In this document: one piece after another, positions 13,300 to 24,249 of the stretch
Layout: each line of letters starts with the position of its first letter
Numbering within the stretch: the stretch's first letter is position 1
Source: Hyperoodon ampullatus
Taxonomy: Eukaryota; Chordata; Mammalia; Artiodactyla; Ziphiidae
Assembly (NCBI GenBank): GCA_949752795.1
Contig: OX457075.1
Coordinates: 5,818,001-5,882,000 of the forward strand
Length of the DNA stretch: 64,000 bases
Direction of reading: 5' to 3'
Made by a program: the position numbers and the translations under genes
Notes under the pieces: model-generated
Told to the model about the DNA's origin: nothing
The model's input: the letters and a program-made list of their open reading frames with translations, nothing else
Databases searched by the model: none

Positions 13300-13505
13300 C
13301 TTTGTGTTCAGTGTGCTACACTTTTTAATCTGTTGCTTAATTTGACAACAACTCTTTGAGGGAAGTAAATTAGGTATTATTTCACCATGCTATAAAGAGG
13401 GAGGGTGGGGATATTAAGGGACTCATCCAGGTTACATGGCAAATAGTAGAACCAGAATGAATCTAATTTCCAGTTCCTAGTGCAGTATTTATTCCACTAC
13501 ATCTC
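13300..13505 (-). mobile_element. MIR fragment
   Basis: Reverse MIR order: a gtgctacact-like start, then TTAGGTATTATTTCACCAT, then GTTACATGGCAAATAGTAGAACCAGAATG near the tRNA-derived end. Diverged, as expected for MIR. Confidence 0.6.
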
Positions 13506-13509
13506 ATCA

Positions 13510-14229
13510 TAGATTCAAGTGTGGGGGCTTAGTTGGCATACTCGGTGAAGAATACAAGCATCCTCCCTCCTTCAATCCAGAACCTGCTTGTTTTGTTTTA
13601 TTGTGCATGTGTGTGTTTGTGTTGCAAGTGGTCTGGATTCCAACTGCCCATTTGGGGGTCCATTCAGTTCACAGTTTTATAGATAGAATCTTGGGCCAAG
13701 TGAAGAGATCTATGTATTTACAGTTCTCTCTGAACATGCAACAGACGGAAAGGAAACAGAATGTCTTTTTTTTTCTTCTTTTGTTTCTTTTCCTTTGTTT
13801 CTTTTCTTTTTTTTTAAGCCACAAACTTATCATTCATATACTCCCAGAGCTGGCCTCACCTGGACACCTGGGACCGTGAAGGCTCCTGTTCATCTCTGCC
13901 GGGACTGATACTGGCAGACTCCCCTAAATCTGAGTGCAATTGATAATGCTGCAGAGTTTGGAAGCGGTGCTCTTTTCCCCAGGTCTGAAAGCTATCTTTT
14001 AATATTTGGAGAGTTTCACTTCACTGTCTCTGTTGAACTGCCTGAGATAAATGATACTGTCGGGGCCTTTTCCTTCTATAGTCTGTATCTTTGTGGTGTC
14101 TTATTCAGATAGATATACATCAAGAATAGTCTCAAGGGGACAACCGACAGAGAAGGTGACAGCAGAGGACAGCAGGTCCTGAAGGGGGATGGTGGAAGAG
14201 GTGAGACCCTATTGCAAAGCAGTTAGTTC
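13510..14229. other. No recognised feature
   Basis: Unassigned sequence with a T-rich low-complexity tract at 13766-13818. The 92-codon frame at 13601-13879 runs through that tract and is not credible as a gene. Confidence 0.5.
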
Positions 14230-14900
14230 TGAAACAGAATCCGGCCTCTGTACCCTGACAGCAAATTAAATCTCGGAGCCAGAGTTTTGGGTGAAGTAGA
14301 AAAGAATAGCTTTATTGCTTTGCCAGGCAAAGGTGGCCACAGCAGGCTAATGCCCTCAAGACTGTGTGCCCCAACTTGGAGAGGGGGCTGAGAAGTAATG
14401 GTTAAAAGGGGACGTGATGAGCACGTGGACATTCTTCTGACTGGTTGGTGGGGAGGTAAGTAGGAGTCAGCATTTGTCAACCTTCTGGTTCCAACTGCTC
14501 GGGGGTCTATGTGCTTGTGGGCAGCATACCGTCCTTAACCGTTAACTTCTTCCACCTAGGGGGGTTTCAGTATCTGCAAAACAGCTATTGTTGTGTGTAT
14601 TGCCTGGTGGGGAACCAGGACCTTGCCCCAAGGCTGCACTATTGTTTCTCTTCACTGTTTGTGTCTCCCTGGTCTCTGCATCCTCTTCCTTCCTTAATTA
14701 TCAACTGCTTAGATCTGCCCGTTGGAACTCAGGGAAGGTCATGGAGGCTGATGAAGCCTATTTCCTGTAATCGAAGAAATGGGGGACCCAAAAAGGCTTT
14801 TGTGCCCAGGAGCCCCACAGGGCCCTGCTTGGTAACCATCCATAAGACTTTGATGACTTCGGGGTGTCTGCGTGAGTGGAGGTGGTAATACTGGTGGCAA
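14230..14900 (-). mobile_element. ERV LTR, R/U5 recognisable; right edge unresolved
   Basis: Read on the - strand, a polyadenylation signal AATAAA (complement of 14311-14316) is followed by GCTATTCTTTTCTACTTC, then CCGAGATTTAATTTGCTGTC and a terminal TTTCA near 14230. This is the arrangement of R and U5 in ERV1/gammaretrovirus-like LTRs. U3 should extend rightwards. The sequence stays GC-richer than its flanks to about 15.2 kb, so the right edge is a guess. No primer-binding site follows the CA end at left and no gag, pol or env is visible, so this is probably a solo LTR. Confidence 0.5.
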
Positions 14901-16430
14901 CTTGGCCGCGAGGAAGATGAGAGGGCAGCATATGGGTACCAAGGGTCAGCATCATGTGCTTGTCCTCTGCCCATCTGCCTCTCTGTGTTACACAGCAATC
15001 CTGGGGACTTGAGGCTCTGAGCAATGTCAATGCTCATGCGGACTTACCAATTCACTGGGCTAGGTTCGTGCCCAGGAGAACCAGTGCTCTCCACTTGCTT
15101 TTCAAACAAAAGTACAGGTTTCCTGACCTGCTTAACAAAGCTCAGAACAACTGTACTGTCAGCTTTTGGTTCACAACTTTCTGGCCATTATAGGAAACAG
15201 CTTACAAAACAAGAAATCTTTTCATGTCCCAGGTGATCTCCCAGACTTACTTGCCGTGAAATGTCACCTTCTCAGGTAAGAGCAGAGAATTCATCACAAT
15301 TAAAGAAAGGGTTGACATGTGGTTTTCTGTAGTTAAAGAGTTCCTTTTAATGTTCAATCTCTACACCATTTGTTACACATGCACGTGTGCATGGAAAATT
15401 TATTCCAATGGTCAACATTCTGTGTTCTTTAAGAATGATTATATAATTTTTATTGCTTTCAGAAATGCCTGCTGCAAGAAAACTCTCTTGTCTTTGAGAA
15501 ACTAATGAACCACGTTATGATCTACAGATGTGTACTGAGTAGTGAAGTCATACACACTGACCTGCTGGGCCCCCATTTCCACCTTGTGCTACGTTATGAC
15601 ACAAAGTGAACAAGACAAATTAGGATAATTATTAGAGTGATGCTTCCCAGTGTAATTTTCGCCAACCAATTGACAAGGTGTGAAGACATTAAAATCTAAT
15701 TAGACTTGATGAGAAATGCGCTGCAATTGGATTTCCTGCATGGCCTTCTTAATCTGGAATTATTACATCAACTTCCAGCCAACTCTAATAGCAGATGCTG
15801 TTGTCCTCTGTAGTCATCAGCTGTAGAATTTGATTCTTGATTGCTCCGCACACTTCTGTTGATTTGGAGTGCTAATGACATCCTCCGTCTTCTCTTTTGA
15901 ATGTAAGTACATAGAGAAATAGTCAAGGAGGCAAACAAGAGCTAACTAACTATGGTATCAATTTATCAATGGCTTCCCAATAGCTCTCAAAGTATAGGGT
16001 TTTTTAGCAATGTTGAATTGGAGAAAGGATTGGGCCTTGCTATCTCACTCCAACTGAACTCCTGCAGCGAAGCTGGAAAAAAGGTAGAGAACGCCCGAAG
16101 GGAGCAAGCCTTCCCTGGGGAGTTTTTTGCATGGAGACAAGGAACAGAGGAGAGTGTAAGCCATCCACAAAGGACCCAGCAACTGGACCCTTTGCTATTT
16201 CAATGTGATGGCCTCAGTTTCTACTTAACATTGGCCACTGGAAGCCAATATTTCACCATTCTGCTCTATGGGGGAAACTGAGTAATGGGATAAAGAGAAG
16301 AATAAGATGTGCTTGTTCCCATGTGGCTCCTTCTTGGGGAGTAGAAGGCAACACTTATTATTAGTTCTTATTCAAAGGTTAGCTTTTAAGCTTCATACCA
16401 TTTAAGAAATCCATGAAGTTTGGGTTACTC
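14901..16430. other. No gene; contains a possible conserved element
   Basis: Unassigned sequence. The 14954-15236 open frames are short and unsupported. A complex, repeat-free block at 15595-15900 is listed separately. Confidence 0.45.
15595..15900. promoter_or_regulatory. Candidate conserved non-coding element
   Basis: About 300 bp with no transposon similarity that I recognise, no low-complexity sequence and several homeodomain-type cores: TAATTA within the palindrome TCTAATTAGA (15695-15704), CCAATTGA, CTGCAATTGG and GGAATTATTACATCA. Such composition is typical of developmental enhancers, but also of ordinary AT-rich DNA. Conservation cannot be tested from one genome. Confidence 0.25.
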
Positions 16431-16431
16431 T

Positions 16432-16496
16432 AACCTGAAACTAACACAACATTGCAAATCAAATGTACTCCAATAAAAAACAATTTTTTTAAAAGT
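16432..16496 (+). mobile_element. Very short L1 3' tail
   Basis: ACCTGAAACTAACACAACAT followed by an ACTCCAATAAAAAAC tail is the terminal part of cetartiodactyl L1. Only about 65 bp survive, so this is a severely 5'-truncated insertion. Confidence 0.75.
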
Positions 16497-19039
16497 GATA
16501 CTGAAGAAAACATTCATGTCATTGAAATCAAATACACTAGGTTGTGAACATATGCAATAATATAAAATAAATTAGAGCTAAAAAAATACAAATAGACAAA
16601 CAGTAAAACTCTGAGAAACTGTCAATCATCTAGGTGAGCTTTTCTCTTTGGCCTTGGAGAATTAGGGTTTATCAGGTCCAACTCCATTAGCACGAATGGA
16701 ATCACTGTTTTTAGGAAACAGTGCCAACCCAAGAGATACCAGACTATGGTGCCAGTTGGTGGCTTTGGGTCAGAGTAAAATCTTTCTCCCCTAATTCTCA
16801 CAACTAAATGCAAAACTCTGGTGTTCGCTGTTTACTTGGAACACATTGTTGCCAGTCAAATGTCACAGTCAAATATTCAAGTGTGACTTTAAATAGATTT
16901 CTTTAGTCCAAAAGTAAAAGAAAATAATAATGAAGTTAACCAAGATCTGTTTTTCACATTCCCAATAATAAGCAATCAAGCCTAGTGAGGACACTTTGGA
17001 ATTTGATGCGGGGGACCTGAGTCCATCTTTACCTCTGTCTAAATATGTGACCCTGAGCAAGTTACTAAAAGCCTTCACCACCACTGTTAATGCCCTCCAA
17101 AGTAGAGATTTATAAAATGTTACAGCTGGAAGAAACTTAATATATAACCTGGATAAAGAAACATAGGGCAAAGCTTAGGAGTCTTTCCCAAGTTCAGATC
17201 AATTAAAAGAAAATCAAGAAGAGGACCAGAGTCGTTTTGCGTTAAAATCCTTTTTTGTTTCTTTGGGTTTTTTTTTTTTTCTAGTGCTGTGAGGAGAAAT
17301 GGAGAGTGTGTTATGTCAGAGAATGACATTCTGTAAATCTAAATGAGCATCACTAATGTTTGCCTGTGTATTTTGGGGGAAAAATCATAAAGATTGAATT
17401 TTTTTTTACACTGGACTGAAAAGAACCTGAGACATTGAATTTACCAAAAAAAAAAAAAAAAACCCAAAAACCAAAATGGGTATCCTGTAAGGATTTATTT
17501 TAGCATTTAGAAAAAAAAAAAAGCCCATTGAAATGTTTAAAACCACAATTTCTTTCCACTCAACAGTACTATAGTACCTTCTCACTTGCATTCATTCTAT
17601 TTCACTGTATCAATTCCAGCTCCTTTGCTCTTTGCCAGTTTAGCTGGAAATACAATGAGCTAGAATGCAAAAATTGTTCCAAGATATACTTTAATGATAA
17701 TAACTAGAAAAGATAAGACCAGACCTGAAAGCTGTGCTTAAAAGGTTCTGGAGAAAAAACTGTGTTTATAGACACACATTAGCAAGGGTTGTCATTACTT
17801 GTATCATTGGTGCTCATAACCCTTGGCCCACTGATATTTTGCCATGAAAATTAAAAATTCAGTAGTACTTTTGCTGAGGATATTGCAACAATCACCTCTC
17901 ACAGACCTCCCTGGCAGGATTCCTGTGAGCTGCAATGTCCCTGAGGTTGCCCTGTAGGAGTCCTTCATGAGACCCGTGGGTTCCTGCCCCTCTGAACCAC
18001 ACTGACACGGATGGGCTGTTCTCATTTAATTAATGGAATCCAACCTTTGATGGCCCTGGTCTCCTCTCATTTCTGTCCTCGAAGCCAGCCTAAATGCATT
18101 ACTCACTGATATTTCAAGAGTGATCACTGCACAGGAATTCTCAGCTGTTGGCAGGTCTTGGTTTACTCAGTCAGTGTCTTCAGAAATTATATATGGACAA
18201 TTCTGGTAAAGAAAGTCACATCGTAAATAAGCTAGAAAAACTCACTTTTTCAAAAAATTCCATAATGAACTGCTCACCCTCACCCCATCCCTTAACTCCT
18301 TAACTGGCCTGAATTACAGCTCAAGATTCTTATATATTAAGTCTAGTTAAAAATTAGGTCAATTGTACATCAGCTTAATTGTTAATAGAATCTGCAATAC
18401 AATCAGTAATTCAGGACAAGGAAAAAGCTGTGGAATATTGAGAAAATTCAAAGTCTCAACCCAGCTTTTGGTTTTGTATTTATTAATGTTTGTAACCAGT
18501 GTCTGATGCTGGTTCTTGACTGTAGTTTATTAAACAACTAGTAATAAAAGAATAATATCATTTTAAAAGAAATGTGTAAAATTGATCATGTGGAAGCCAA
18601 TTCTCAAATAACTCTCAAAACAGGAATGCCATCTTATGAATTTCATTTAAACTCATAATAGTTGTGTTACATATTGCAAATGAATTCGATTTTCTTTGAA
18701 AAATATTTGGTTCCGTTTAACTGTGATAGTAGTAAAAGGTTAGAGATTTTACAGAAATATTTCATTATATTTGGCCTTTATCACTTGATTGAGCAAACCT
18801 TTTGCCAACAATTTGAAGAGGTGAGGGATTCGAAAAGAAAACTGAATTTTTTCAGTCTGAATTATCTGCTTAGTGGTACTTAAGGGGACATTCAATTTTA
18901 TGTGAAGTAGTGAGTTCGCTGTCAACGGAAATATTAAAAAGAGGTTGTTGAAGAAATGTCTGAATTTCAGGGAGGATGTTTCCCACCCAGTAGCTTGTAA
19001 CCTTTGTTAGACTTTGGAATGACAAGTAGAGCTTTAAAA
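16497..19039. other. No recognised feature
   Basis: About 2.5 kb of unassigned AT-rich sequence with A/T homopolymers at 17268-17281, 17445-17461 and 17510-17522. The block at 18330-18560 is complex and repeat-free but shows nothing specific. The open frames (60-100 codons) cross homopolymers or lack domains. Confidence 0.5.
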
Positions 19040-19051
19040 AAAAGAGCTCGT

Positions 19052-19261
19052 GGGCTTCCCTGGTGGCGCAGTGGTTGAGAGTCCGCCTGCCGATGCAGGG
19101 GACACGGGTTCATGCCCCGGTCCAGGAAGATCCCACGTGCTGCAGAGCGTCTGGGCCCGTGAGCCATGGCCGCTGAGCCTGCATGTCCAGAGCCTGTGCT
19201 CCGCAACGGGAGAGGCCACAACAGTGAGAGGCCCGCGTACCTCAAAAAAAAAAAAAAAAAG
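19052..19261 (+). mobile_element. Short-form tRNA-Glu-derived SINE
   Basis: The head GGGCTTCCCTGGTGGCGCAG, the B box-like GGTTCATGCCC and the end GAGAGGCCCGCGTACCTC are followed by an A17 tail. The 12-bp TSD AAAAGAGCTCGT is perfect (19040-19051 and 19262-19273), so this is a young insertion. Confidence 0.95.
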
Positions 19262-19554
19262 AAAAGAGCTCGTATTTGATTGCACTGTCTGTGATTGGGT
19301 CTGAGCATCAGTATGTTTAAAATTTCCCCCTGTGATTCCAACGCACAGCTGTGTTTGAGAGCAATTCCTTTACACAGTTTCTCTATTTCCTTCAAACTCT
19401 TAAGATTCTGCGAATCCAAGGATGAGTTGTACTTTATACTAGCTTAAAAAACACAAAAAGAGCATATATTTAATTTTGCAGTTAAAAATGGCTTAAGCAA
19501 CCTAAAATGAATTTTAATTAAAAAATCTAATCTTTATATAAGTATCTATGTGTT

Positions 19555-19635
19555 TCAGGCATGGTCTAAGTGCTTTACATATGTTAGCTCACTGAACTCT
19601 TAGAATAATTCTCTGTGGACGGTACTGTCATCATA

Positions 19636-19667
<32 letters not shown>

Positions 19668-19800
19668 TACAGGTAAACTGATAGAGACAGCAGGGGACAT
19701 GCCTATCTGCTAATAGGTGGAAAAACTGAAACCAGGCAGTTTGGCTCCAGAGGAAACATCCTTAGCCCAAATACTGTACTGTTTCTCTATACTGTACTGG
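19555..19800 (-). mobile_element. MIR fragment with internal (CAC/CAT)n expansion
   Basis: GGCATGGTCTAAGTGCTTTA CATATG, followed by the Pribnow-like AACTCTTAGAATAATTCTC, follows the reverse MIR consensus. A trinucleotide run (CCA)n(CAT)n at about 19637-19668 replaces the usual 'tattattatcccc' stretch. The remainder (AAACTGAAACCAGGCAGTTTGG) matches the tRNA-related half. Confidence 0.6.
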
Positions 19801-21886
19801 TTTTACAAACAGGACCTGACACAACTGACACACCCAAATAATTAATCAAACCAAGTGGTCTCCTTTAGGACATTATAAGGCACGTGGGAAACGCTTGATT
19901 TGTTTTGAATGAATGAGTGCAGAATTCAGCCCTATCTGAAAGAATGAGCTCTCCTCTCCAATACCATGTAGGCATTCCAGTAGAAACATATCCAAGACAG
20001 ATGGGCATTCATCCTCGTTGTGAAACTCTCTGGAAAACGATGTGGCACAATTTCCCTGAGGTAATACATTTTAATATCTAACCTCCTTCCTTCTGAAGGT
20101 TTCTCCTTCTATCTACTCCAAATCCTTTATATTCTGCTTTAGACTGTTTTATTTTATTATATTCTCTTCTGTCTACAGAGATGCTGGGGGAACATTTGGG
20201 CTTGGTGAAGTGCTGTTTCCCTCAGCCAATAGCGGGTCTATGGGTGGAGCTTTGGGTTCTGTTCCCATCACGAAGCTAAAAGTTCTGCAGCCGAGGTTGT
20301 CAACCCTGAAGACAAAGAGCATCGCCTAGGGAGCTTCAGAAAATGACCCACACCCAGGTCCCACCTCAGACCAGTTTCCTCTTGGGGTCGGTCATCTTTT
20401 CATGTCAATAACCATCTACTTCATCATTGTCAATGTCTCTTAAATTATTTGCGTAGCTAGCACTTTAAAAAAATTTGGTTTTCTTTTCAGTGAGTATCTG
20501 TCAGTCTCTAATAAATTCCATAGGTAGTTGCTCACCTTGCCTCCCCACCGGGCCAGTTCACCCAGTGAAGGATCTCAGACATAGGTAACTCACGGTGGGC
20601 ATCCAGTGAAGTCTAGCCATTGCTGCTTCACAAAATTCCAGACACACGTTTTGATTTCCTCAGCTTTTGTCATCGGTGTGGGTAGTTATCTCAGTCAAGG
20701 CTCAGGATCCCTAAAACATCAGGAGGAGTGACTGATTCTTTGCTACCCCAGGTAACACTTTACCTGTGATGCAACAGCTGACCTGTTGAGATGAAGCCCT
20801 CATCCCAGTGACAAAAACTCCCTTAAGAGTTTGAGCTGCTGAAAACGAGCGCTTATGAAACAAAGTGTGAACCAAGCAAATAAATCTCCTCATTCTGATT
20901 TTTTTCAAGATCCACTTCACTCACCTAAATGTTTTCTGTTTATCCCCCAAATGTCAACTTAATCCAGTTCTCTCCATGCGATGCTAAAAGGAAGCTAAGG
21001 AGAAATTCTCCTCGCTTTTTTGCAGTGTTCCCTTAAGACACACGTGTGTCTTGTCCTTAAATAGAAAGCAAATTCTCTCCTTTGTCTTCAGAATGGCAAC
21101 AAGGGATTGATTGTAAACACAGTTCCCAATTGTATATGCAAAAAGCATTTGACATGTGTTATGAAGTCAACGGTTTGGTAGGCAGCTGGATACTGTATTG
21201 TTTTCTTATTTACAAAATAGCAGGGTTTTTGGAAACTGAGGAGTATATATTATACAGTTATGCAGCATAACAATAAATCTACACGGAATGTAATAGGGCT
21301 ATTTTGAAAAGTTAAAAAAAAAATTCTTGCTAGAACTATAGCATCAAAGCACCTGCTTGGCTGCTGCCACAATAGACCTGTTTGCTGTCATTATGGACTT
21401 CAATCAAAATGATTCTGAGGCGAACAAGCAAACTGAAACGCCCACACCTATTCCTGTGAGAGCAAAACAGCAAGAACACAAAAATAAACAAATAAACAGC
21501 CCAACACCAGCAACAGTAACAATGACACCAGAACTCTGCAGGGCCTCAAAGTCAAGGGCACAGAGCAGCCTCCGTGGGGCAGCTGAGGCCGCATAGCTGT
21601 GCCCAGGGCTGGAATGACAAGACGGGAAAGGTGTCCACTTCAATTTGTACCTCGGGTTTTTTTCATAAGAGCTGCCAGTTCTCTCCTCGGTGATTTATTA
21701 CTGTCTCTTCGAGGGGGAAATCTAATATTCGGTTAAGGAATGTAGCATGAAATTAAAGGATACCGAGAGATGCTCTGAGCTGCTCTAGGGATGAAGGAAA
21801 ATGCTTTGCAGGTTTCTGCGGACAGCAGATTCATTTATAGGATAGTGGCAAATTTTTATAAAACCTAGGTTTTGAGTTTCAAGTTT
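19801..21886. other. No gene; one possible hAT fragment
   Basis: Unassigned sequence. Around 20293-20400, GGTTGTCAACCCTGAAGACA with GCCTAGGGAGCTTCAGAAAA and CACCCAGGTCCCACCTCAGA resembles a MER5-like hAT end, weakly. A perfect 18-bp palindrome lies at 21035-21052. Confidence 0.45.
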
Positions 21887-21896
21887 CCCTTTTCTG

Positions 21897-22035
21897 GTAT
21901 TTGGTATCTTTGTTGGGGGGGGGTTGGGCCATGCCACACAACATGTGGGATCTTAGTTCCCTGACCAGGGATCAAACCCGTGACCCCTGCATTGGGAGCA
22001 CAGACTCTTAACTGCTGGACCACCAGGGAAGTCCA
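21897..22035 (-). mobile_element. Old tRNA-Glu-derived SINE, short
   Basis: Reverse copy ending GGACCACCAGGGAAGTCC, with GATCTTAGTTCCCTGACCAG GGATC and a degraded B box complement (GGGATCAAACCC). The CCACCAGGGAAGTCC head variant is that of older cetartiodactyl copies. TSD: CCCTTTTCTG at 21887-21896 and 22036-22045. Confidence 0.85.
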
Positions 22036-22045
22036 CCCTTTTCTG

Positions 22046-22517
22046 TTTTAAAGGAAAGATAGTCACTGGGCTCTACCAGAGATCTTGGAGCCTTCGTATA
22101 AGGGCGACACCTTTGCTTCCCACCTTCTGCTTAGAGGTAAGGGTTACTGGGAGGGTTATGCTGGTTCTCTGGCACCAGGCTCAGCATCCTCCTGGATGTC
22201 TAAGCAGAGGGGGTGGAGGCCCACAGATGTGCAAACAGGATGTCTCTGCAAACACGGCCTATCAGTGCCCGTGCTACACCCTTTCATTGATAGTATCCTC
22301 CAGTGGTCCCAGTGGGGACAGACCTGCACTTCAGCTTTGTGTCCTAGGAGCTAAGGAATCTGAATTCAGGAAATTTTGATTTTCCGTGTGCAAATTACAA
22401 TCTTTCTGGGCCTCTGACTTCTTACCTTTAAAACAACAGGTGAGGATGGGTGTAAGAAATAATCTCTAGCAGGGTCTTTCCAAGCCTGACATTGTCTAAT
22501 TCGTGATTTAGTGTGTC

Positions 22518-22562
<45 letters not shown>

Positions 22563-23103
22563 CCACAGTTTGAGAGATCACGGTGCAGGGTGTTAAGAGC
22601 TCCAGTTTTTCATCCACGGGGACACAGAGCTGAGTCAAGCAGAGGAGGTTGTCTAGACGTTCGTATTTGCTGCTCTCTGTTGCTGTGCAGACCCTGTGCT
22701 GACTTCTCTTTCACCTGTACCAGGAGTGGAGGCAGGGGGCACCACCATCATGCCCAGCCACTAATTACGGTCACTTCTGTACATCTGATACACGTTTAGA
22801 TGAGACGACCGTGATTAACTTTGCAGTGTTCCCAGCCTTCCAGTCACCCCCGATCTCAGCCAAAGAGAGTTTGACTTTTCCCTCCTCACCTTCTTTCCCA
22901 TCCTCAGAAGGCTTCTGCCCTCTTCTCCCGTCTCTACCAGACTTGAGTTTTTATCATGCAAACATTGGGAACCTAGTTAAAAGAGAATTCAAGACACTAG
23001 AGGAAAAGGAGGAGGACTTAGAAGGTACCAATTGAAGTAAATAATACAGAAATGAAAGGCAGAGGAGACCTAAGTTATAAGAGTTGGAGCAGAGAAACAT
23101 TTT
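22046..23103. other. No gene recognised
   Basis: Unassigned sequence, GC-richer than average at 22085-22360. Overlapping 88-90-codon frames there carry no domain. Confidence 0.5.
22523..22560. repeat. (AC)19 microsatellite
   Basis: Thirty-eight uninterrupted nucleotides of AC. Uninterrupted runs of this length are usually polymorphic. Confidence 0.97.
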
Positions 23104-23116
23104 GTTCAGGGACTTT

Positions 23117-23478
23117 ATTTATTTTTTCTTTAATTTATTTAATTTTTAGCTGCATTGGGTCTTCGTTGCTGCGTGCGGGCTTTCTCTAGTTGCAGTGAGA
23201 GGGGCCTGCTCTTCGTTGCGGTGCACGAGCTTCTCATTGTGGTGGCTTCTCTTGTTGCAGAGCACGGGTTCCAGGTGCGTGGGCTTCAGTAGTTGTGGCT
23301 CGCGAGCTCTAGAGCGCAGGGTCGGTAGTTGTGGCGCACGGGCTTAGTTGCTCCACGGTAGTTGTGGCGCACGGGCTTAGTTGCTCCGCGGTATGTGGGA
23401 TCTTCCCGGACCAGGGCTCGAACCCGTGTCCCTTGCATTGATAGGCTGATTCTTAACCTGTGTCACCAGGGAAGCCCT
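23117..23478 (-). mobile_element. Long-form SINE with an internal 33-bp tandem duplication
   Basis: Reverse long-form copy: tail and GCTGCATTGGGTCTTCGTTG at left, head complement CACCAGGGAAGCCC at right. Two tandem copies of a 33-bp unit (23324-23356 and 23357-23389, starting GGTAGTTGTGGCGCACGGGC, differing at one base) lie in the middle. Probable TSD with three transitions: GTTCAGGGACTTT (23104-23116) and GTTTGGGGGCTTT (23479-23491). Confidence 0.9.
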
Positions 23479-23628
23479 GTTTGGGGGCTTTTAAGAGAAG
23501 AGCATCTTAGCTGCCTAATATGATGGAAGGCCTAGGAAGGAATAAGGGAGATTTATAAGGTTGCCTGGAACTGTGTGTTTGGACCCCCTTCAGACTTTTT
23601 AAGAAAAGCAAGCAAAAGATGTGAGCTT

Positions 23629-23914
23629 GGGCTTCCCTAGTGGCGCAGTGGTTGAGAATCTGCCTGCCAATGCAGGGGACACGTGTTCGAGCCCTGGTCT
23701 GGGAGGATCCCACATGCCGCGGAGCAGCTGGGCCCGTGAGCCACAACTACTGAGCCTGCGCGTCTGGAGCCTGTGCTCCTCAACAAGAGAGGCTGCGATA
23801 GTGAGAGGCCCACGCACCGCGATGAAGAGTGGCCCCCGCTTGCTGCAACTAGAGAAAAGCCCTTGCACAGAAACGAAGACCCAACACAGCCAAAAATAAA
23901 TAAATTAAAAAAAA
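23629..23914 (+). mobile_element. Long-form SINE with perfect TSD
   Basis: The head GGGCTTCCCTAGTGGCGCAG and B box GTTCGAGCCC precede an end with AACGAAGACCCAACACAGCC and an A tail. The 15-bp TSD AAAAGATGTGAGCTT is perfect (23614-23628 and 23915-23929). Confidence 0.95.
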
Positions 23915-24096
23915 AAAAGATGTGAGCTTTTTTGTGTGTTTTATTGACTGTTTCATAGCTCTGAGACTAAGCCACACAGTACCAGGTGTTATAAGAGTTT
24001 TGGTTCTTTTTAACAAGATAATGAAAAGGTAACCCAGAAGCTGAAAACTTTGTTTAGCTCACAATTTGAGCCATCTTTGGTTATGATAAAAATGTA

Positions 24097-24249
24097 GGGC
24101 TTCCCTGGTGGCACAGTGGTTGAGAGTCCGCCTGCCGATGCAGGGGACACGGGTTCACGTCCCGGTCCGGGAAGATCCCACATGCCGCGGAGCGGCTGGG
24201 CCCGTGATCCATGGCCGCTGAGCCTGCGCATCTGGAGCCTGTCCTCGGC
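24097..24249 (+). mobile_element. SINE lacking its 3' end
   Basis: Starts GGGCTTCCCTGGTGGCACAG and follows the short form to GGAGCCTGTCCTCGG, then stops. The last ~45 bp and the A tail are missing and no TSD is visible. A deletion joining the SINE body to flanking DNA is the simplest explanation. Confidence 0.85.

Noticed and set aside
14511..14888. 125-codon frame and overlapping frames on both strands
   Set aside because: Lies in the ERV LTR region. The frames overlap on both strands with no retroviral domain recognised.
19052..19140. tRNA-like segments in SINE heads
   Set aside because: A and B boxes are present but the sequence cannot fold as a functional tRNA. It is the SINE promoter, not a tRNA gene.
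18967..19419. 150-codon open frame on the - strand
   Set aside because: Its middle is the antisense of the SINE at 19052-19261 and the flanks have no domain. The same Pro/Arg/Gly-rich peptide recurs at every SINE.
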